The notes beneath the pieces were generated by a model. It saw nothing but the letters and a program-made list of their open reading frames with translations, ran no database searches and was not told where the DNA came from. A stretch of DNA of 64,000 bases, taken from contig OU365335.1 in assembly GCA_910822395.1 (NCBI GenBank), positions 2,170,001-2,234,000 of the forward strand, given 5' to 3'. Both the position numbers and the translations under genes were made by a program. Each line of letters starts with the position of its first letter. Within the stretch, counting starts at the first letter, position 1. This DNA is from Pseudoclavibacter triregionum (GTDB lineage: Bacteria; Actinomycetota; Actinomycetes; Actinomycetales; Microbacteriaceae). Shown here piece by piece: positions 52,633 to 61,873 of the stretch.

Positions 52633-53939
52633 GCGCGTGCGCCCTTCTGCTCGGCGGCCGCGCCGCGCGAGACGGAGAGGACGATGCCGATGGCGAGCAT
52701 CGTCGTGATGAGGGCCGACCCGCCGGACGAGACGAGCGGCAGGGGGACGCCGAGGACGGGCAGCAGGCCCAGCACGACGCCGATGTTCACGAAGGCCTGG
52801 AAGGTGAGCCACACGAGCGCGGCGCCGCAGACCGACTTCGAGAAGAGGGCGTCGGTCTTGCCCACGATGCGCAGGAGGATGACGGCGAGCCACACGAACA
52901 GGCCGATAACGACGAGCGCGCCGAGCAGGCCCAGCTCCTCGCCGATGATCGCGAAGATGAAGTCGTTGTCGGCCTCGGGCAGCCACGACCACTTCGCGCG
53001 CGAGTTGCCGAGCCCGACGCCGAAGACGCCGCCGGCGGCGAGCGCGTAGAGGCCGTGGGACGTCTGCCAGCACAGGCCCTCGTAGTCGCAGGTGCCGTTG
53101 AAGAAGCTCGTGAGGCGCGCGACGCGGATGGGGCTCGTGACGGCGACGCCGATCGCGCCGACGACCGCGATGCCGAGGCCGCCCGCCAGGTACCGCAGCG
53201 GCACGCCGCCGAACCACATGGCGCCGAGCACGAGGGCGCCGAGCACGAGGAGCGTGCCGAGGTCCTTGCCCATGAGGACGAGGAGGAAGGCGGCTCCCAC
53301 CACCGGCAGCAGCGGCACGGCGAGCTCCTTGAGCGAACCGAGCTTGCCGCGCTTGCGCTCGAAGATGAGCGCGCACCACACGATGAGCGCGACCTTCGTG
53401 AGCTCGGCGGGCTGCAGCGTGAAGCCGCCGAGGCTGATCCACGCGCGGTTCTCGCCCACCGAGTAGCCGAGGGGCGTGAAGACGAGCATCTGCACGAAGA
53501 TCGCGCCGACGATCATCGGCCAGGCCATCCGCTTCCAGAAGCGGACGGGCATGCGCCACGCGATGAGCATGAGCGGGAGGCCGATGGCGGCCGTGACGGC
53601 CTGCTTCACGAACTTGTCGGAGATCGTGTTGCCCGCGGTGAACTGCTCGACCGAGGAGCTCGAGAGCACCATGACGAGGCCGATGAGCACGAGCGCGAGC
53701 GTCACGCCGAGGAGCTGGATCGAATCGGAGTCGATGTGCTGGACGCGGCGGCCGAGCGAGACGAGGACGGCGGCGCCGCGCTCCGAGCGCGCGGGAGCCT
53801 CGCCCGCGGCCTCCGAGCGGACTGCCGTCGCGCCGGCGCGCGGCGCGGCCGAACGGGAGGAGGAACGGGCGGCGGAGCCGGAGGCGGCGGGACGTGCGCC
53901 CGGCCTAGCGCTCCGCGTCGTCGGAGGTCGCTGCGTCAT
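52629..53939 (-). CDS. ftsW: SEDS peptidoglycan glycosyltransferase FtsW
   Basis: A 436-residue membrane protein with 10 helices that polymerises septal glycan together with FtsI. Family features are LGVTLALVLIGLVMVLSSSS, the loop GENRAWISLGGFTLQPAELTK (in part), the phrase GKDLGTLLVLGAL and the C-terminal GLLPVLGVPLPLVSSGGSA. The first 70 residues are a Ser/Ala/Arg-rich cytoplasmic extension, seen in many actinobacterial FtsW. ATG 53939 overlaps the end of murD by 35 bases, so the two are tightly coupled. Confidence 0.94.
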   Translation of the reverse strand: MTQRPPTTRSARPGARPAASGSAARSSSRSAAPRAGATAVRSEAAGEAPARSERGAAVLVSLGRRVQHIDSDSIQLLGVTLALVLIGLVMVLSSSSVEQFTAGNTISDKFVKQAVTAAIGLPLMLIAWRMPVRFWKRMAWPMIVGAIFVQMLVFTPLGYSVGENRAWISLGGFTLQPAELTKVALIVWCALIFERKRGKLGSLKELAVPLLPVVGAAFLLVLMGKDLGTLLVLGALVLGAMWFGGVPLRYLAGGLGIAVVGAIGVAVTSPIRVARLTSFFNGTCDYEGLCWQTSHGLYALAAGGVFGVGLGNSRAKWSWLPEADNDFIFAIIGEELGLLGALVVIGLFVWLAVILLRIVGKTDALFSKSVCGAALVWLTFQAFVNIGVVLGLLPVLGVPLPLVSSGGSALITTMLAIGIVLSVSRGAAAEQKGARA

Positions 53940-55410
53940 CGGCGGCTCCCTCCACGGCCTCGCGCACGGCGGCGGCGAACTTCTCGCCGCGGTCGCCGTA
54001 GCTGTCGAACTGGTCCATCGATGCGGCGGCGGGCGCGAGGAGCGCGACGTCGCCCGGCTGGGCGAGGCGTCGGGCGGCCGCGACGGCCTCCGGCATGACC
54101 CGTCCAGTGTCCTCCACCTCGATGGGGACGACCGGGACATCCGGGGCGTGTTCCGCGAGGGCGGCGAGCACGGGCGCGCGGTCGACGCCGATGACGACGG
54201 CGGCGCGCAGGCGCGGCGCGTGCTTCGCGACGAGCGGCGAGATGTCGACGCCCTTCAGGAGCCCGCCGAGGATCCACACGACGTGCTCGCTCGCGGCGAG
54301 CGCGGCGTCGGCGGCGTGGGCGTTCGTCGCCTTCGAGTCGTCCACGAAGAGGACGCCGTCGAGCTCGGCGACGGGCTCCGCGCGGTGGCGGTCGACGCGG
54401 AAGCTCAGCGCGGCGTCGCGGACGTCGGCCGGCTCCACCCCGATCGCGCGCACGAGGGCGGCGGCGGCGAGGACGTCGTAGACGAGGTGCGGGGCGGCGA
54501 GGCCCGCCTCGCGCAGCTCGGCGACGGTCGCGAGCTCTAGGGCGCGGTGGCGGCGGTCCTCGAGGAAGGCGCGGTCGACGAGGAGGCCGTCGACGATGCC
54601 GAAGTCGCTCGGGCCGGGCGCGCCGAGGCCGACGCCGATCGCGCGGCAGCCCTCCTCGACGTCCGCCTCCTCGACGAGCCGGCGCGTGGCCTCGTCGGCG
54701 AGGTTGTAGATGCAGGCCGTCTTCGCGCGCTCGTAGACGACGCCCTTCGCGGCGCGGTAGGCCTCGGCCGAGCCGTGCCAGTCGAGGTGGTCGTCGGCGA
54801 GGTTCGTGACGATCGCGGCGTCGGCGGCCATCGTGCGCGTCGAGTGAAGCTGGTAGCTCGAGCACTCGACGACGAGCACCTCGAAGGCGGCGGGGTCGCG
54901 GATGGCGTCGAGGATGGGGATCCCGATGTTGCCGCAGGGCGCGACGCGCAGGCCCGCCTGCTTCGCCATGTGCGCGGCCATCTGCGTCACGGTCGTCTTG
55001 CCGTTCGTGCCGGTCACGGCGAGCCACTTGGGCTCCTGGCCGAACTTGTCGCGCAGGCGCCAGGCGAGCTCGAGGTCGCCCCAGATCGGCAGCCCGCGCT
55101 CCTCGGCCCAGCGGAGGATCGGGTGGCTCGGCCTGAAGCCGGGCGAGGCGATGACGAGCTCGGGGTCGAAGGCCTCGAGCTCGGCGGGCACCTCCGTCAG
55201 GCCCTCGCGCACGATCGTCTCGACGCCGAGGACGCGGAGGATCCGCTCGCGATCCTCGTCGGCGGCGCCCGCGAGCACGAGCGGCACGGCCCGGAGCTCG
55301 ACGAGCGTGTCGGCGACCGAGAAGCCGGTCATCCCGAGGCCGAGGACGGCGACCCTCAGGCCGGACCAGTCGTCGTGCCAGCTGGCGAGGGCGTCGGCGC
55401 GCGCGCTCAC
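53905..55410 (-). CDS. murD: UDP-MurNAc-L-Ala--D-glutamate ligase MurD
   Basis: A 501-residue ATP-dependent ligase that adds D-glutamate. The N-terminal domain begins RVAVLGLGMTGFSVADTL, the P-loop is AVTGTNGKTTVTQM, the central domain has ECSSYQLHST and NLADDHLDWHGS, and the C-terminal domain shows FVDDSKATNAHAA and LLAPAAASMDQFDSY. GTG 55410 is chosen since GTGA overlaps the mraY stop by 4 bases and precedes the domain by 19 residues. The 3' end overlaps ftsW. Confidence 0.94.
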   Translation of the reverse strand: MSARADALASWHDDWSGLRVAVLGLGMTGFSVADTLVELRAVPLVLAGAADEDRERILRVLGVETIVREGLTEVPAELEAFDPELVIASPGFRPSHPILRWAEERGLPIWGDLELAWRLRDKFGQEPKWLAVTGTNGKTTVTQMAAHMAKQAGLRVAPCGNIGIPILDAIRDPAAFEVLVVECSSYQLHSTRTMAADAAIVTNLADDHLDWHGSAEAYRAAKGVVYERAKTACIYNLADEATRRLVEEADVEEGCRAIGVGLGAPGPSDFGIVDGLLVDRAFLEDRRHRALELATVAELREAGLAAPHLVYDVLAAAALVRAIGVEPADVRDAALSFRVDRHRAEPVAELDGVLFVDDSKATNAHAADAALAASEHVVWILGGLLKGVDISPLVAKHAPRLRAAVVIGVDRAPVLAALAEHAPDVPVVPIEVEDTGRVMPEAVAAARRLAQPGDVALLAPAAASMDQFDSYGDRGEKFAAAVREAVEGAADDAATSDDAER

Positions 55411-56510
55411 AGGAGCGCGCTCCACTCGGCGTAGAAGAGGCCCACGCCGACGGCGGCGCAGATGCCGGCGATGATCCAGAAGCGGACGACGACCGTCGGC
55501 TCCGGCCATCCCTTGAGCTCGAAGTGGTGGTGGATCGGGCTCATGAGGAAGATGCGCTTGCCCTTGGTGAGCTTGAAGTAGATGCGCTGCACGATGACCG
55601 AGCCGGTCGTCATGACGAAGAGGCCGCCGATGAGCACGAGCAGGATCTCCGTGCGCGTGATGACCGCGAGGGCCGCGAGCGCGCCGCCGAGGCCGAGCGA
55701 TCCGGTGTCGCCCATGAAGAGCTTCGCGGGTGAGGTGTTCCACCAGAGGAAGCCGATGAGCGAGCCGACGATGCCGGCGACGACGATCGTGAGGTCGAGC
55801 GGCGCGTGGCCCTCGTAGCAGGCGCCGAGCGAGGCGGCCGCCACGCGCTCGGTGCCGCAGAGGTTGTTGAACTGCCAGTAGCCGATGATCCCGTACGAGC
55901 CGATCGAGATGATCGAGGCGCCCGTGGCGAGGCCGTCGAGGCCGTCGGTGACGTTCACGGCGTTCGAGGTCGCCGTCGTGAGGAAGGCGATCCACGCGAC
56001 GACGGCGATCGTGCCCATGACACCGCCGCCGATCGCCATGAGGTCGAGCCAGGGGATGTCGCGGATGAAGGAGATGTGCGACGACACCACGGGCGCGCCC
56101 GCGGCGTTGTGGTACTGGAGGCCGAGGATCGTGAAGACCGCGGCGACGAGGATCTGCCCGAGGACCTTCCACCAGCCCTCGAGGCCGAGCGACTGCTGCT
56201 TCGAGACCTTGAGGAAGTCGTCGATGAAGCCGACGAGGCCGAGGCCGCACATCATGCCGAGCACGAGCAGGCCCGAGGCGGTGGGCTTGTCGCTCGTGAT
56301 GGCGATCGCGATGAAGTAGGCGATGACCGCGCCGAGCACGAAGACGATGCCGCCCATCGTGGGCGTGCCGCGCTTCGAGTGGTGGCCCTGCGGGCCGTCC
56401 TCCCGGATGAACTGGCCCCACTGCAGGCGATGGAAGAGCCGGATGAACACCGGCGTCATGAAGAGGGTCCAGACCAGGCCGATCGTGCCGGCGGTGATGA
56501 TGGAGATCAC
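55407..56510 (-). CDS. mraY: Phospho-MurNAc-pentapeptide transferase MraY
   Basis: A 367-residue membrane enzyme with ten helices that moves phospho-MurNAc-pentapeptide onto undecaprenyl phosphate to form lipid I. The catalytic magnesium-binding regions are visible: FIDDFLKV, NVTDGLDGLATG and SPIHHHFELKGWPE, with PTMGGIVFVLGA near the N-terminus. Length and start (MISIITAG, ATG 56510, 4-base overlap with murF) match the family. Confidence 0.96.
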   Translation of the reverse strand: MISIITAGTIGLVWTLFMTPVFIRLFHRLQWGQFIREDGPQGHHSKRGTPTMGGIVFVLGAVIAYFIAIAITSDKPTASGLLVLGMMCGLGLVGFIDDFLKVSKQQSLGLEGWWKVLGQILVAAVFTILGLQYHNAAGAPVVSSHISFIRDIPWLDLMAIGGGVMGTIAVVAWIAFLTTATSNAVNVTDGLDGLATGASIISIGSYGIIGYWQFNNLCGTERVAAASLGACYEGHAPLDLTIVVAGIVGSLIGFLWWNTSPAKLFMGDTGSLGLGGALAALAVITRTEILLVLIGGLFVMTTGSVIVQRIYFKLTKGKRIFLMSPIHHHFELKGWPEPTVVVRFWIIAGICAAVGVGLFYAEWSALL

Positions 56511-57919
56511 GCGAGGCGCTCCGCGAGGCGGTCGCCGAGGTGCCGCAGCCCGGCCGAATTCGAGGACTTCACGAGGACGAGATCACCTTCCCGGAGCTCC
56601 TGGTCGAGCAGATCATAGGCGGCGTCCATGTCCTCGACGAAGACGGACTCCCCGTCCCACGAGCCCTGCGCGATGGCGCCGAGGTGGAGCGGGCGGGCCC
56701 CGCGGCCGACGACGACGAGCTTGCCGATGTTGAGGCGGACGGCGAGCAGGCCCAGGCGGTCGTGCTCCTCGATCGACTGCGATCCGAGCTCGCTCATCTC
56801 GCCGAGGACGGCGACCGTGCGCTGCTCGGGCCCGGCGATCTGCGCGAGGGTGCGCAGCGCCGCGGCCATCGAGTCGGGCGAGGCGTTGTAGGCGTCGTTG
56901 ATGACGGTGATGGGGCCGCGGGCGACGACCTCCATGCGCCAGCGCTCGGCGCGCGTGACGCGCTCGAGGGCGTCGCGGATCTCAGTCGCGGGCACGCCCT
57001 GCGTGTGGGCGGCCGCGGCGGCGGCGAGCGCGTTCGAGACGTGGTGCTCGCCGATGACCTGGAACGCGACCTTGACTGGCTCCTGCCCGGGGAGGATGAG
57101 CGTGAAGCTCGTGCCCTCGAGCGAGGTCTCGACGTCCTGGGCGCGGACGTCCGCGTCGGCGCCGCGGCCGAACCACAGCACCCTGGCGCGGGTCTTGTCG
57201 GCCATGGACGCCACGCGGGCGTCGTCGCGGTTGAGCACGGCCCAGTCGTCCGGCTCGAGGTCCTCGACCATCTCGGTCTTCGAGCGCAGCGTCGTCTCGA
57301 TGCCGCCGAATTCGCCGGCGTGGGCGAGGCCGACCATGAGGACGATCCCGACGTCGGGCTTCGCCATGCGGATGAGGCGGCGGATCTCGCCGGGGGCGCT
57401 CGCGCCCATCTCGGCGATGAGGTACTCCGTCGACTCGCGCACGCGGCAGAAGGTGATCGGGCCGCCGACCTCGTTGTTGAAGGAGGCGATCGGCGCGACG
57501 GTCTCGCCGCGGGCGGAGAAGATCTCGGCGAGGAGGTTCTTCGTCGTCGTCTTGCCGTTGGAGCCCGTGACCGCGATCTCGGTGAGGCGGCCGAGGCCCT
57601 TCACGCGGCGGATGACCTCGGTCGCGAGGGCGCCGAGCGCCTCGACCGAGTTCTCGACGACGATCTGCGGCCGGGGCGTCGCGAGCTCGAGCTCGCGCTC
57701 GACGATGACGAGCGCGGCGCCGTGCTCGATGGCCGAGTCGGCGAACCTGTGCCCGTCGGTGAACTCGCCCGGCTTCGCGACGAAGATGCCGCCGGGCCGG
57801 ATCTCGCGGGAGTCGGTGTTGACGAGGCCGCCGACGACGGTCGAGCCGTCGGTCCCCTCGCTCAGGATGAGTCGTCCGGAGACCGCGGCCGCGATCTCGT
57901 CGAGCGTCAAGTCGATCAT
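56507..57919 (-). CDS. murF: UDP-MurNAc-tripeptide--D-Ala-D-Ala ligase MurF
   Basis: A 470-residue ligase that completes the wall pentapeptide. It starts with the MurF/MurE-type domain (DLTLDEIAAAVSGRL, NTDSREIRPGGIFVAKPG), has the P-loop EIAVTGSNGKTTTKNLL, the phrase FNNEVGGPITFCRV and YLIAEMGASAPGEI, and the C-terminal NDAYNASPDSMAAAL and VAVLGEMSELG. ATG 57919 overlaps the murE stop by 4 bases and the stop overlaps mraY. Confidence 0.95.
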   Translation of the reverse strand: MIDLTLDEIAAAVSGRLILSEGTDGSTVVGGLVNTDSREIRPGGIFVAKPGEFTDGHRFADSAIEHGAALVIVERELELATPRPQIVVENSVEALGALATEVIRRVKGLGRLTEIAVTGSNGKTTTKNLLAEIFSARGETVAPIASFNNEVGGPITFCRVRESTEYLIAEMGASAPGEIRRLIRMAKPDVGIVLMVGLAHAGEFGGIETTLRSKTEMVEDLEPDDWAVLNRDDARVASMADKTRARVLWFGRGADADVRAQDVETSLEGTSFTLILPGQEPVKVAFQVIGEHHVSNALAAAAAAHTQGVPATEIRDALERVTRAERWRMEVVARGPITVINDAYNASPDSMAAALRTLAQIAGPEQRTVAVLGEMSELGSQSIEEHDRLGLLAVRLNIGKLVVVGRGARPLHLGAIAQGSWDGESVFVEDMDAAYDLLDQELREGDLVLVKSSNSAGLRHLGDRLAERLA

Positions 57920-59466
57920 CGCGGCTGCCACCCTGCCTCTCGGAGCGCCTGACGGGCCTCGTCGCGCGCGCTGTAGTGGATCTTCTCGCCGGCCACCTCG
58001 GTGGTCGTCTCGTGGCCGGGGCCCGCGATGAGGATCGTGTCGCCCTCCTCGGCGAGGGCGATCGCCTCGCGCATGCCGAGGCGCGCGTCCGGGATCTCGC
58101 GGATGTCCTTGCCGGGCGCGGCGGCGCGCGCGGCCTCGAGGAGCACGGCGCGGATGGCGGCCGGGTCCTCGGTGCGGGGGTTGTAGTCGGTGATGATGAC
58201 GACGTCCGCGAGCTCGGCCGCGATCCGGCCCATGTCGGGGCGCTTCGTCGTGTCGCGGTCGCCGTCGGCGCCGAAGATCATGATGACCCGGCCCTCGGTG
58301 AACTCGCGCAGGGCGCCGAGCGTCTGCTCGAAGGCGTCCGGCGTGTGGCCGTAGTCGAGGTAGAAGCGGGGGCCCTTCTTGCCCGAGATGAGCTCGGTGC
58401 GGCCCGGCACGTAGGCGTCGATCTTGCCGTCGCGCTCGAGCACGTGGGCGATCTCGCCGAGATCGTAGCCCGACTCGACGAGCATCGCGATGGCGAGCCC
58501 CGCGTTCGCCGCCGAGAACCAGCCCGGCATGGGGATGGAGGTCGAGATCGAGCGGCCGTCGGGCGCGATGAGGTCGAAGCTCGTCTTCGACCCCTTCTGC
58601 TTCTTCACGACGACGCGCCAGTCGGCCTCGACGTCGGGGCGCGAGGTGATCGTCGAGATCGGGATGCGCGACTCCTCGACGACGCGGCCGCCCCACTCGG
58701 AGTCGAGCGAGACGACGCCGCGGCGGGCGCGCTCGGGGGTGAAGAGCTCGAGCTTCGCGGCGAAGTAGTCGTCGAAGGTGTCGTAGTCGTCGAGGTGGTC
58801 GTGCGAGAGGTTGATGAAGCCGACGACGTCGAAGAGGATCCCGTCGACCCGGTGGCGCGTGACCGCCTGCGCGGAGACCTCGATCGAGGCGGCGTGGACG
58901 CCGACCTCCTGCATGCGCGCGATGAGCGCGTGGAGCTCGCTCGCCTCGGGGGTCGTGAGCGAGGCGTCCACGCGCTCGTCTCCGATGCGGCGCTCGACGG
59001 TCGTCGTGAGGCCGGTGACGACGCCGAGCTGGCCGAGGATCGCGTCGAGGATGTACGCGCAGCTCGTCTTGCCGTTCGTGCCCGTGATGCCGTAGAGCTT
59101 CGGCTCGTCGGGGTCGGTGCGGTAGATCCACGCGGAGAGCTCGCCGAGGGCGAGGCGGGGCTCGTCGACGACGAGCACGGGCGCCTCGACGCCGGCCTCC
59201 CCGCAGAGCTGCGCGCCGAGCTCGTCGGTGACGACGGCGACGGCCCCCTGCTCGACGGCGTCGGCCGCGAAGGAGGCGCCGTGCACGCGGGCTCCCGGCA
59301 TCGCGACGTAGAGGTCGCCCTGGTCGACGTCGAGCGAGGAGATCGACACCCCCGTGAGCTCGATGCGCTCGAGATCCTGGCCGCGGTCGTCGAGGCCGAA
59401 GGACGCGGCCAGCTCCGAGAGAGAGCGGGGCGCGGGATGGAGGGGGCGGATGGTGCTGGCGGGCAT
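57916..59466 (-). CDS. murE: UDP-MurNAc-tripeptide synthetase MurE
   Basis: A 516-residue ligase that adds the third residue of the wall peptide. The P-loop GITGTNGKTSCAYIL, the phrase SAQAVTRHRVDG, and DYGHTPDAFEQTL plus FGADGDRDTTKRP in the C-terminal domain are clear. The amino-acid recognition loop reads ITDYNPRTEDP, with Tyr where diaminopimelate-adding enzymes have Asp (DNPR), so the substrate is probably not meso-diaminopimelate. ATG 59466 has AGGA 4 bases upstream; GTG 59493, overlapping the ftsI stop by 4 bases, is the alternative. Confidence 0.93.
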   Translation of the reverse strand: MPASTIRPLHPAPRSLSELAASFGLDDRGQDLERIELTGVSISSLDVDQGDLYVAMPGARVHGASFAADAVEQGAVAVVTDELGAQLCGEAGVEAPVLVVDEPRLALGELSAWIYRTDPDEPKLYGITGTNGKTSCAYILDAILGQLGVVTGLTTTVERRIGDERVDASLTTPEASELHALIARMQEVGVHAASIEVSAQAVTRHRVDGILFDVVGFINLSHDHLDDYDTFDDYFAAKLELFTPERARRGVVSLDSEWGGRVVEESRIPISTITSRPDVEADWRVVVKKQKGSKTSFDLIAPDGRSISTSIPMPGWFSAANAGLAIAMLVESGYDLGEIAHVLERDGKIDAYVPGRTELISGKKGPRFYLDYGHTPDAFEQTLGALREFTEGRVIMIFGADGDRDTTKRPDMGRIAAELADVVIITDYNPRTEDPAAIRAVLLEAARAAAPGKDIREIPDARLGMREAIALAEEGDTILIAGPGHETTTEVAGEKIHYSARDEARQALREAGWQPR

Positions 59467-59489
59467 GTCTTCCTGGGGAGGGGGCGACG

Positions 59490-61274
59490 TCACTGCTTGA
59501 CGGGGATCTGGGGCCACGGCTGCGGCGAAGGGGGCACGCCCCGAGATTCGAGCGCGTAGGCCATGAGGTCATGCCAGGTCGGGGCTGTGGCGGCGCTGCT
59601 TGACATGGTAGCGGGCGGCTGGAGCGTGACCGTCACGACGAACTGCGGGTCGTCGATGGGCGCGACGCCCGCCATCGAGACGATGTACTTGCCCTTCACG
59701 TAGGTGCCGTCGCCCGCCGAGAACTGGGCCGTGCCGGTCTTGATGCCGACCCGGTAGCCGGGGATCGCGACCTGGTTGTGGAGGTAGCCGCTCTGTGCGT
59801 TCGCCTCGAGCGTGAGGAGGGTCTGCTGCGCCGCCTCGGCGGAGACGACCTGGCGCGGCTCGCCGTCCGTCATGCCCGAGATGGGCTGGACGACGCCCGA
59901 CGCGTCGCGGCAGCCGTCGACGAGCCGCACGGGCTCGCGGACGCCGCCGTTGCCGAGCATCTGGTAGATGCTCGCCATCTGCGGGGCGGTGACCTCGACG
60001 CCCTGGCCGAACATCGTCGTGTAGTAGGTCTGCGGATCCCAGTCCTGCCACGGGTGGAGCGTGCCGTCCTCCTCGCCGAGGAAGCCGGCTTCGGTCGCGG
60101 TGCCGAGGCCCGCGGCCTGCATGTAGGCGTAGCGCTGCTCGGGCGACAGCTCGCCGCCGATCATCGCCGTGCCGACGTTCGAGGAGAACGCGATGATGCC
60201 GGCGGTCGTGAGCTGCTCGGGGTCGTGGGGGCTGTCGTCGTGGAAGTCGGCGCCCTCGGGCGTCGTGAACGTGTCGTTCACGGTGTGGACCTCATCGACG
60301 GTCGTCGTGCCCTGGTCGAGTGCCATCGCGATCGTGAGCGGCTTCATCGTCGATCCGGGCTCGAAGGGGGCGGTGAAGCCGCGCGAGCCGCGGTACTCCT
60401 CGGCGGTGAGCGAGGGGTTGTTCGGGTCGACGCTCGGGTACTCGGCGAGCGCGAGGATGCGGCCCGTCTTCACCTCCATGATCGTCGCGTGGCCGTAGGC
60501 CGAGCCGAGGCGCGTGACCTCGCTCGCGAGCACCTGCTGCGCGTAGTACTGCAGATCGGAGTCGATCGTGAGCATGAGGTCGCCGCCGTCGTGCGCCTGC
60601 GTGACCGTCACCTCGGATCCCGGGATGGCGATGCCGTCGGCGCCACGCTCGTACATGACCTCGCCGTCGGTGCCCGCGAGGCAGCTGTCGGCGCCGAGCT
60701 CGAGGCCCGCGAGGGACGAGCCGTCCGAGCCGAGGAAGCCGACGAGGTTGCCCGCGACGGCGCCGTTCGGGTAGGTGCGCGCGGGGTGGCGCTCGAAGTA
60801 GAGCCACGGGATCTTGAGGGCCTTCACCTGCGTGTAGACCTCGAGGGTCACCATCCGGGTGAGGTAGGCGAAGTTGCTGTCGGGGTTCGCCTCGAGCGCC
60901 GAGGCGAGGTTCGTCTTGAGCTCCTCGGGGCGCTGGCCGGTCGCGGCGGCGATCTCGGAGATCGCCTGGTCGTAGCTCACCTCGACGGTGGTGCCGTCGT
61001 CGTTCGTGCGCTCGAAGGAGGTCGCGTTCCGGGGCGAGGCGGTGATGTCGAAGCGGTCGACGGTGTCGGCGAGGACCTGCCCGTCGCTCGAGATGATCTC
61101 GCCGCGGCTCCCCCAGACCGTGCTCGTGACGCCGCGGCGACCCTCGGCCTCGGCGCTGATCGCGCCGGCGCTCACGAGCTGCACGTCGACGAGCCGCACG
61201 AGGAAGACCGCGACGACCAGGAGGACGACGCCGAGCACGACGCCGGTGCGGAATCGGGAGGCGCGACGATCCAT
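59490..61274 (-). CDS. ftsI: Septal transpeptidase FtsI (class B penicillin-binding protein)
   Basis: A 594-residue single-pass protein that crosslinks septal peptidoglycan. A short cytoplasmic tail and one membrane helix (about 10-32) precede the PBP dimerisation domain (about 50-225) and the transpeptidase domain. The three active-site motifs are PGSTMKP (Ser308), SSN (Ser364) and KTGTA (Lys512). It lies 20 bases after ftsL. Sequence and length are normal for actinobacterial class B PBPs; no extra C-terminal PASTA domain is seen. Confidence 0.95.
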   Translation of the reverse strand: MDRRASRFRTGVVLGVVLLVVAVFLVRLVDVQLVSAGAISAEAEGRRGVTSTVWGSRGEIISSDGQVLADTVDRFDITASPRNATSFERTNDDGTTVEVSYDQAISEIAAATGQRPEELKTNLASALEANPDSNFAYLTRMVTLEVYTQVKALKIPWLYFERHPARTYPNGAVAGNLVGFLGSDGSSLAGLELGADSCLAGTDGEVMYERGADGIAIPGSEVTVTQAHDGGDLMLTIDSDLQYYAQQVLASEVTRLGSAYGHATIMEVKTGRILALAEYPSVDPNNPSLTAEEYRGSRGFTAPFEPGSTMKPLTIAMALDQGTTTVDEVHTVNDTFTTPEGADFHDDSPHDPEQLTTAGIIAFSSNVGTAMIGGELSPEQRYAYMQAAGLGTATEAGFLGEEDGTLHPWQDWDPQTYYTTMFGQGVEVTAPQMASIYQMLGNGGVREPVRLVDGCRDASGVVQPISGMTDGEPRQVVSAEAAQQTLLTLEANAQSGYLHNQVAIPGYRVGIKTGTAQFSAGDGTYVKGKYIVSMAGVAPIDDPQFVVTVTLQPPATMSSSAATAPTWHDLMAYALESRGVPPSPQPWPQIPVKQ

Positions 61275-61294
61275 GCGGTCGCTCCTTCCGGGGG

Positions 61295-61873
61295 CTACCT
61301 CGTGGTGGGCGAGGCGAGGTCAGTCACCGAGGCTACGGCAGCGGTCGCCGAGCCGTCCGGAGACACCCCGTTCGCGATCGGAGCCGCCGGGACGACGTTC
61401 GGGTTCGCGGCGTTCGGCTGCGTCGGGTTGAGCGCCTCGTTGCCGACGAGCGCGGGGTTGACGGTGACGAGGCGGCTGCCGCCGATCGTCGTCGTCTGGC
61501 CGGTCGCGGGGTCGATCGCCTGCATCTGCGTGGCGGGGGCCATGCCGAGCGCCGTCGCCTGCGCGGTGAGGTTCTGCGGCGACTCGACGGTCGAGAGCTG
61601 CTCCTCGAGCGAGGTCGCCTGGCGGTCGAGCTCGACCTGCTGCACCTCGAGCGCCTCGGCCTCGTACGCGCCCTGGGAGATCGCGATGGTGAGGACGAGC
61701 TGGAGGAGCATGACGGCGCCGATGATGACGCCGGCGAGCGTGAGGCCGCGCATCGTGCGGCGGCTCGGGGCGAGCTGCTCGACGAGGCGGAGACGGCGCT
61801 GGGGGCTCGGGGCGACCTCCGGCCGGATCCCGCGGGCGGGCCGGACGGCGGGGGCGAGGCGTGCGGCGGTCAT
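61295..61873 (-). CDS. ftsL: FtsL-like division protein
   Basis: A 192-residue bitopic protein in the ftsL position between rsmH and ftsI. A basic cytoplasmic part (about 1-42, RLRLVEQLAPSRRTMRG), one membrane helix (about 45-66, LAGVIIGAVMLLQLVLTIAI) and a short coiled coil (about 70-100, LEVQQVELDRQATSLEEQL) are the FtsL plan. The extracytoplasmic tail is long and Asn/Pro/Ala/Thr-rich. FtsL bridges FtsQ, FtsB and FtsW-FtsI. ATG 61873 overlaps the rsmH stop by 4 bases. Primary sequence conservation of FtsL is always weak, so the call rests on layout and location. Confidence 0.82.
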   Translation of the reverse strand: MTAARLAPAVRPARGIRPEVAPSPQRRLRLVEQLAPSRRTMRGLTLAGVIIGAVMLLQLVLTIAISQGAYEAEALEVQQVELDRQATSLEEQLSTVESPQNLTAQATALGMAPATQMQAIDPATGQTTTIGGSRLVTVNPALVGNEALNPTQPNAANPNVVPAAPIANGVSPDGSATAAVASVTDLASPTTR

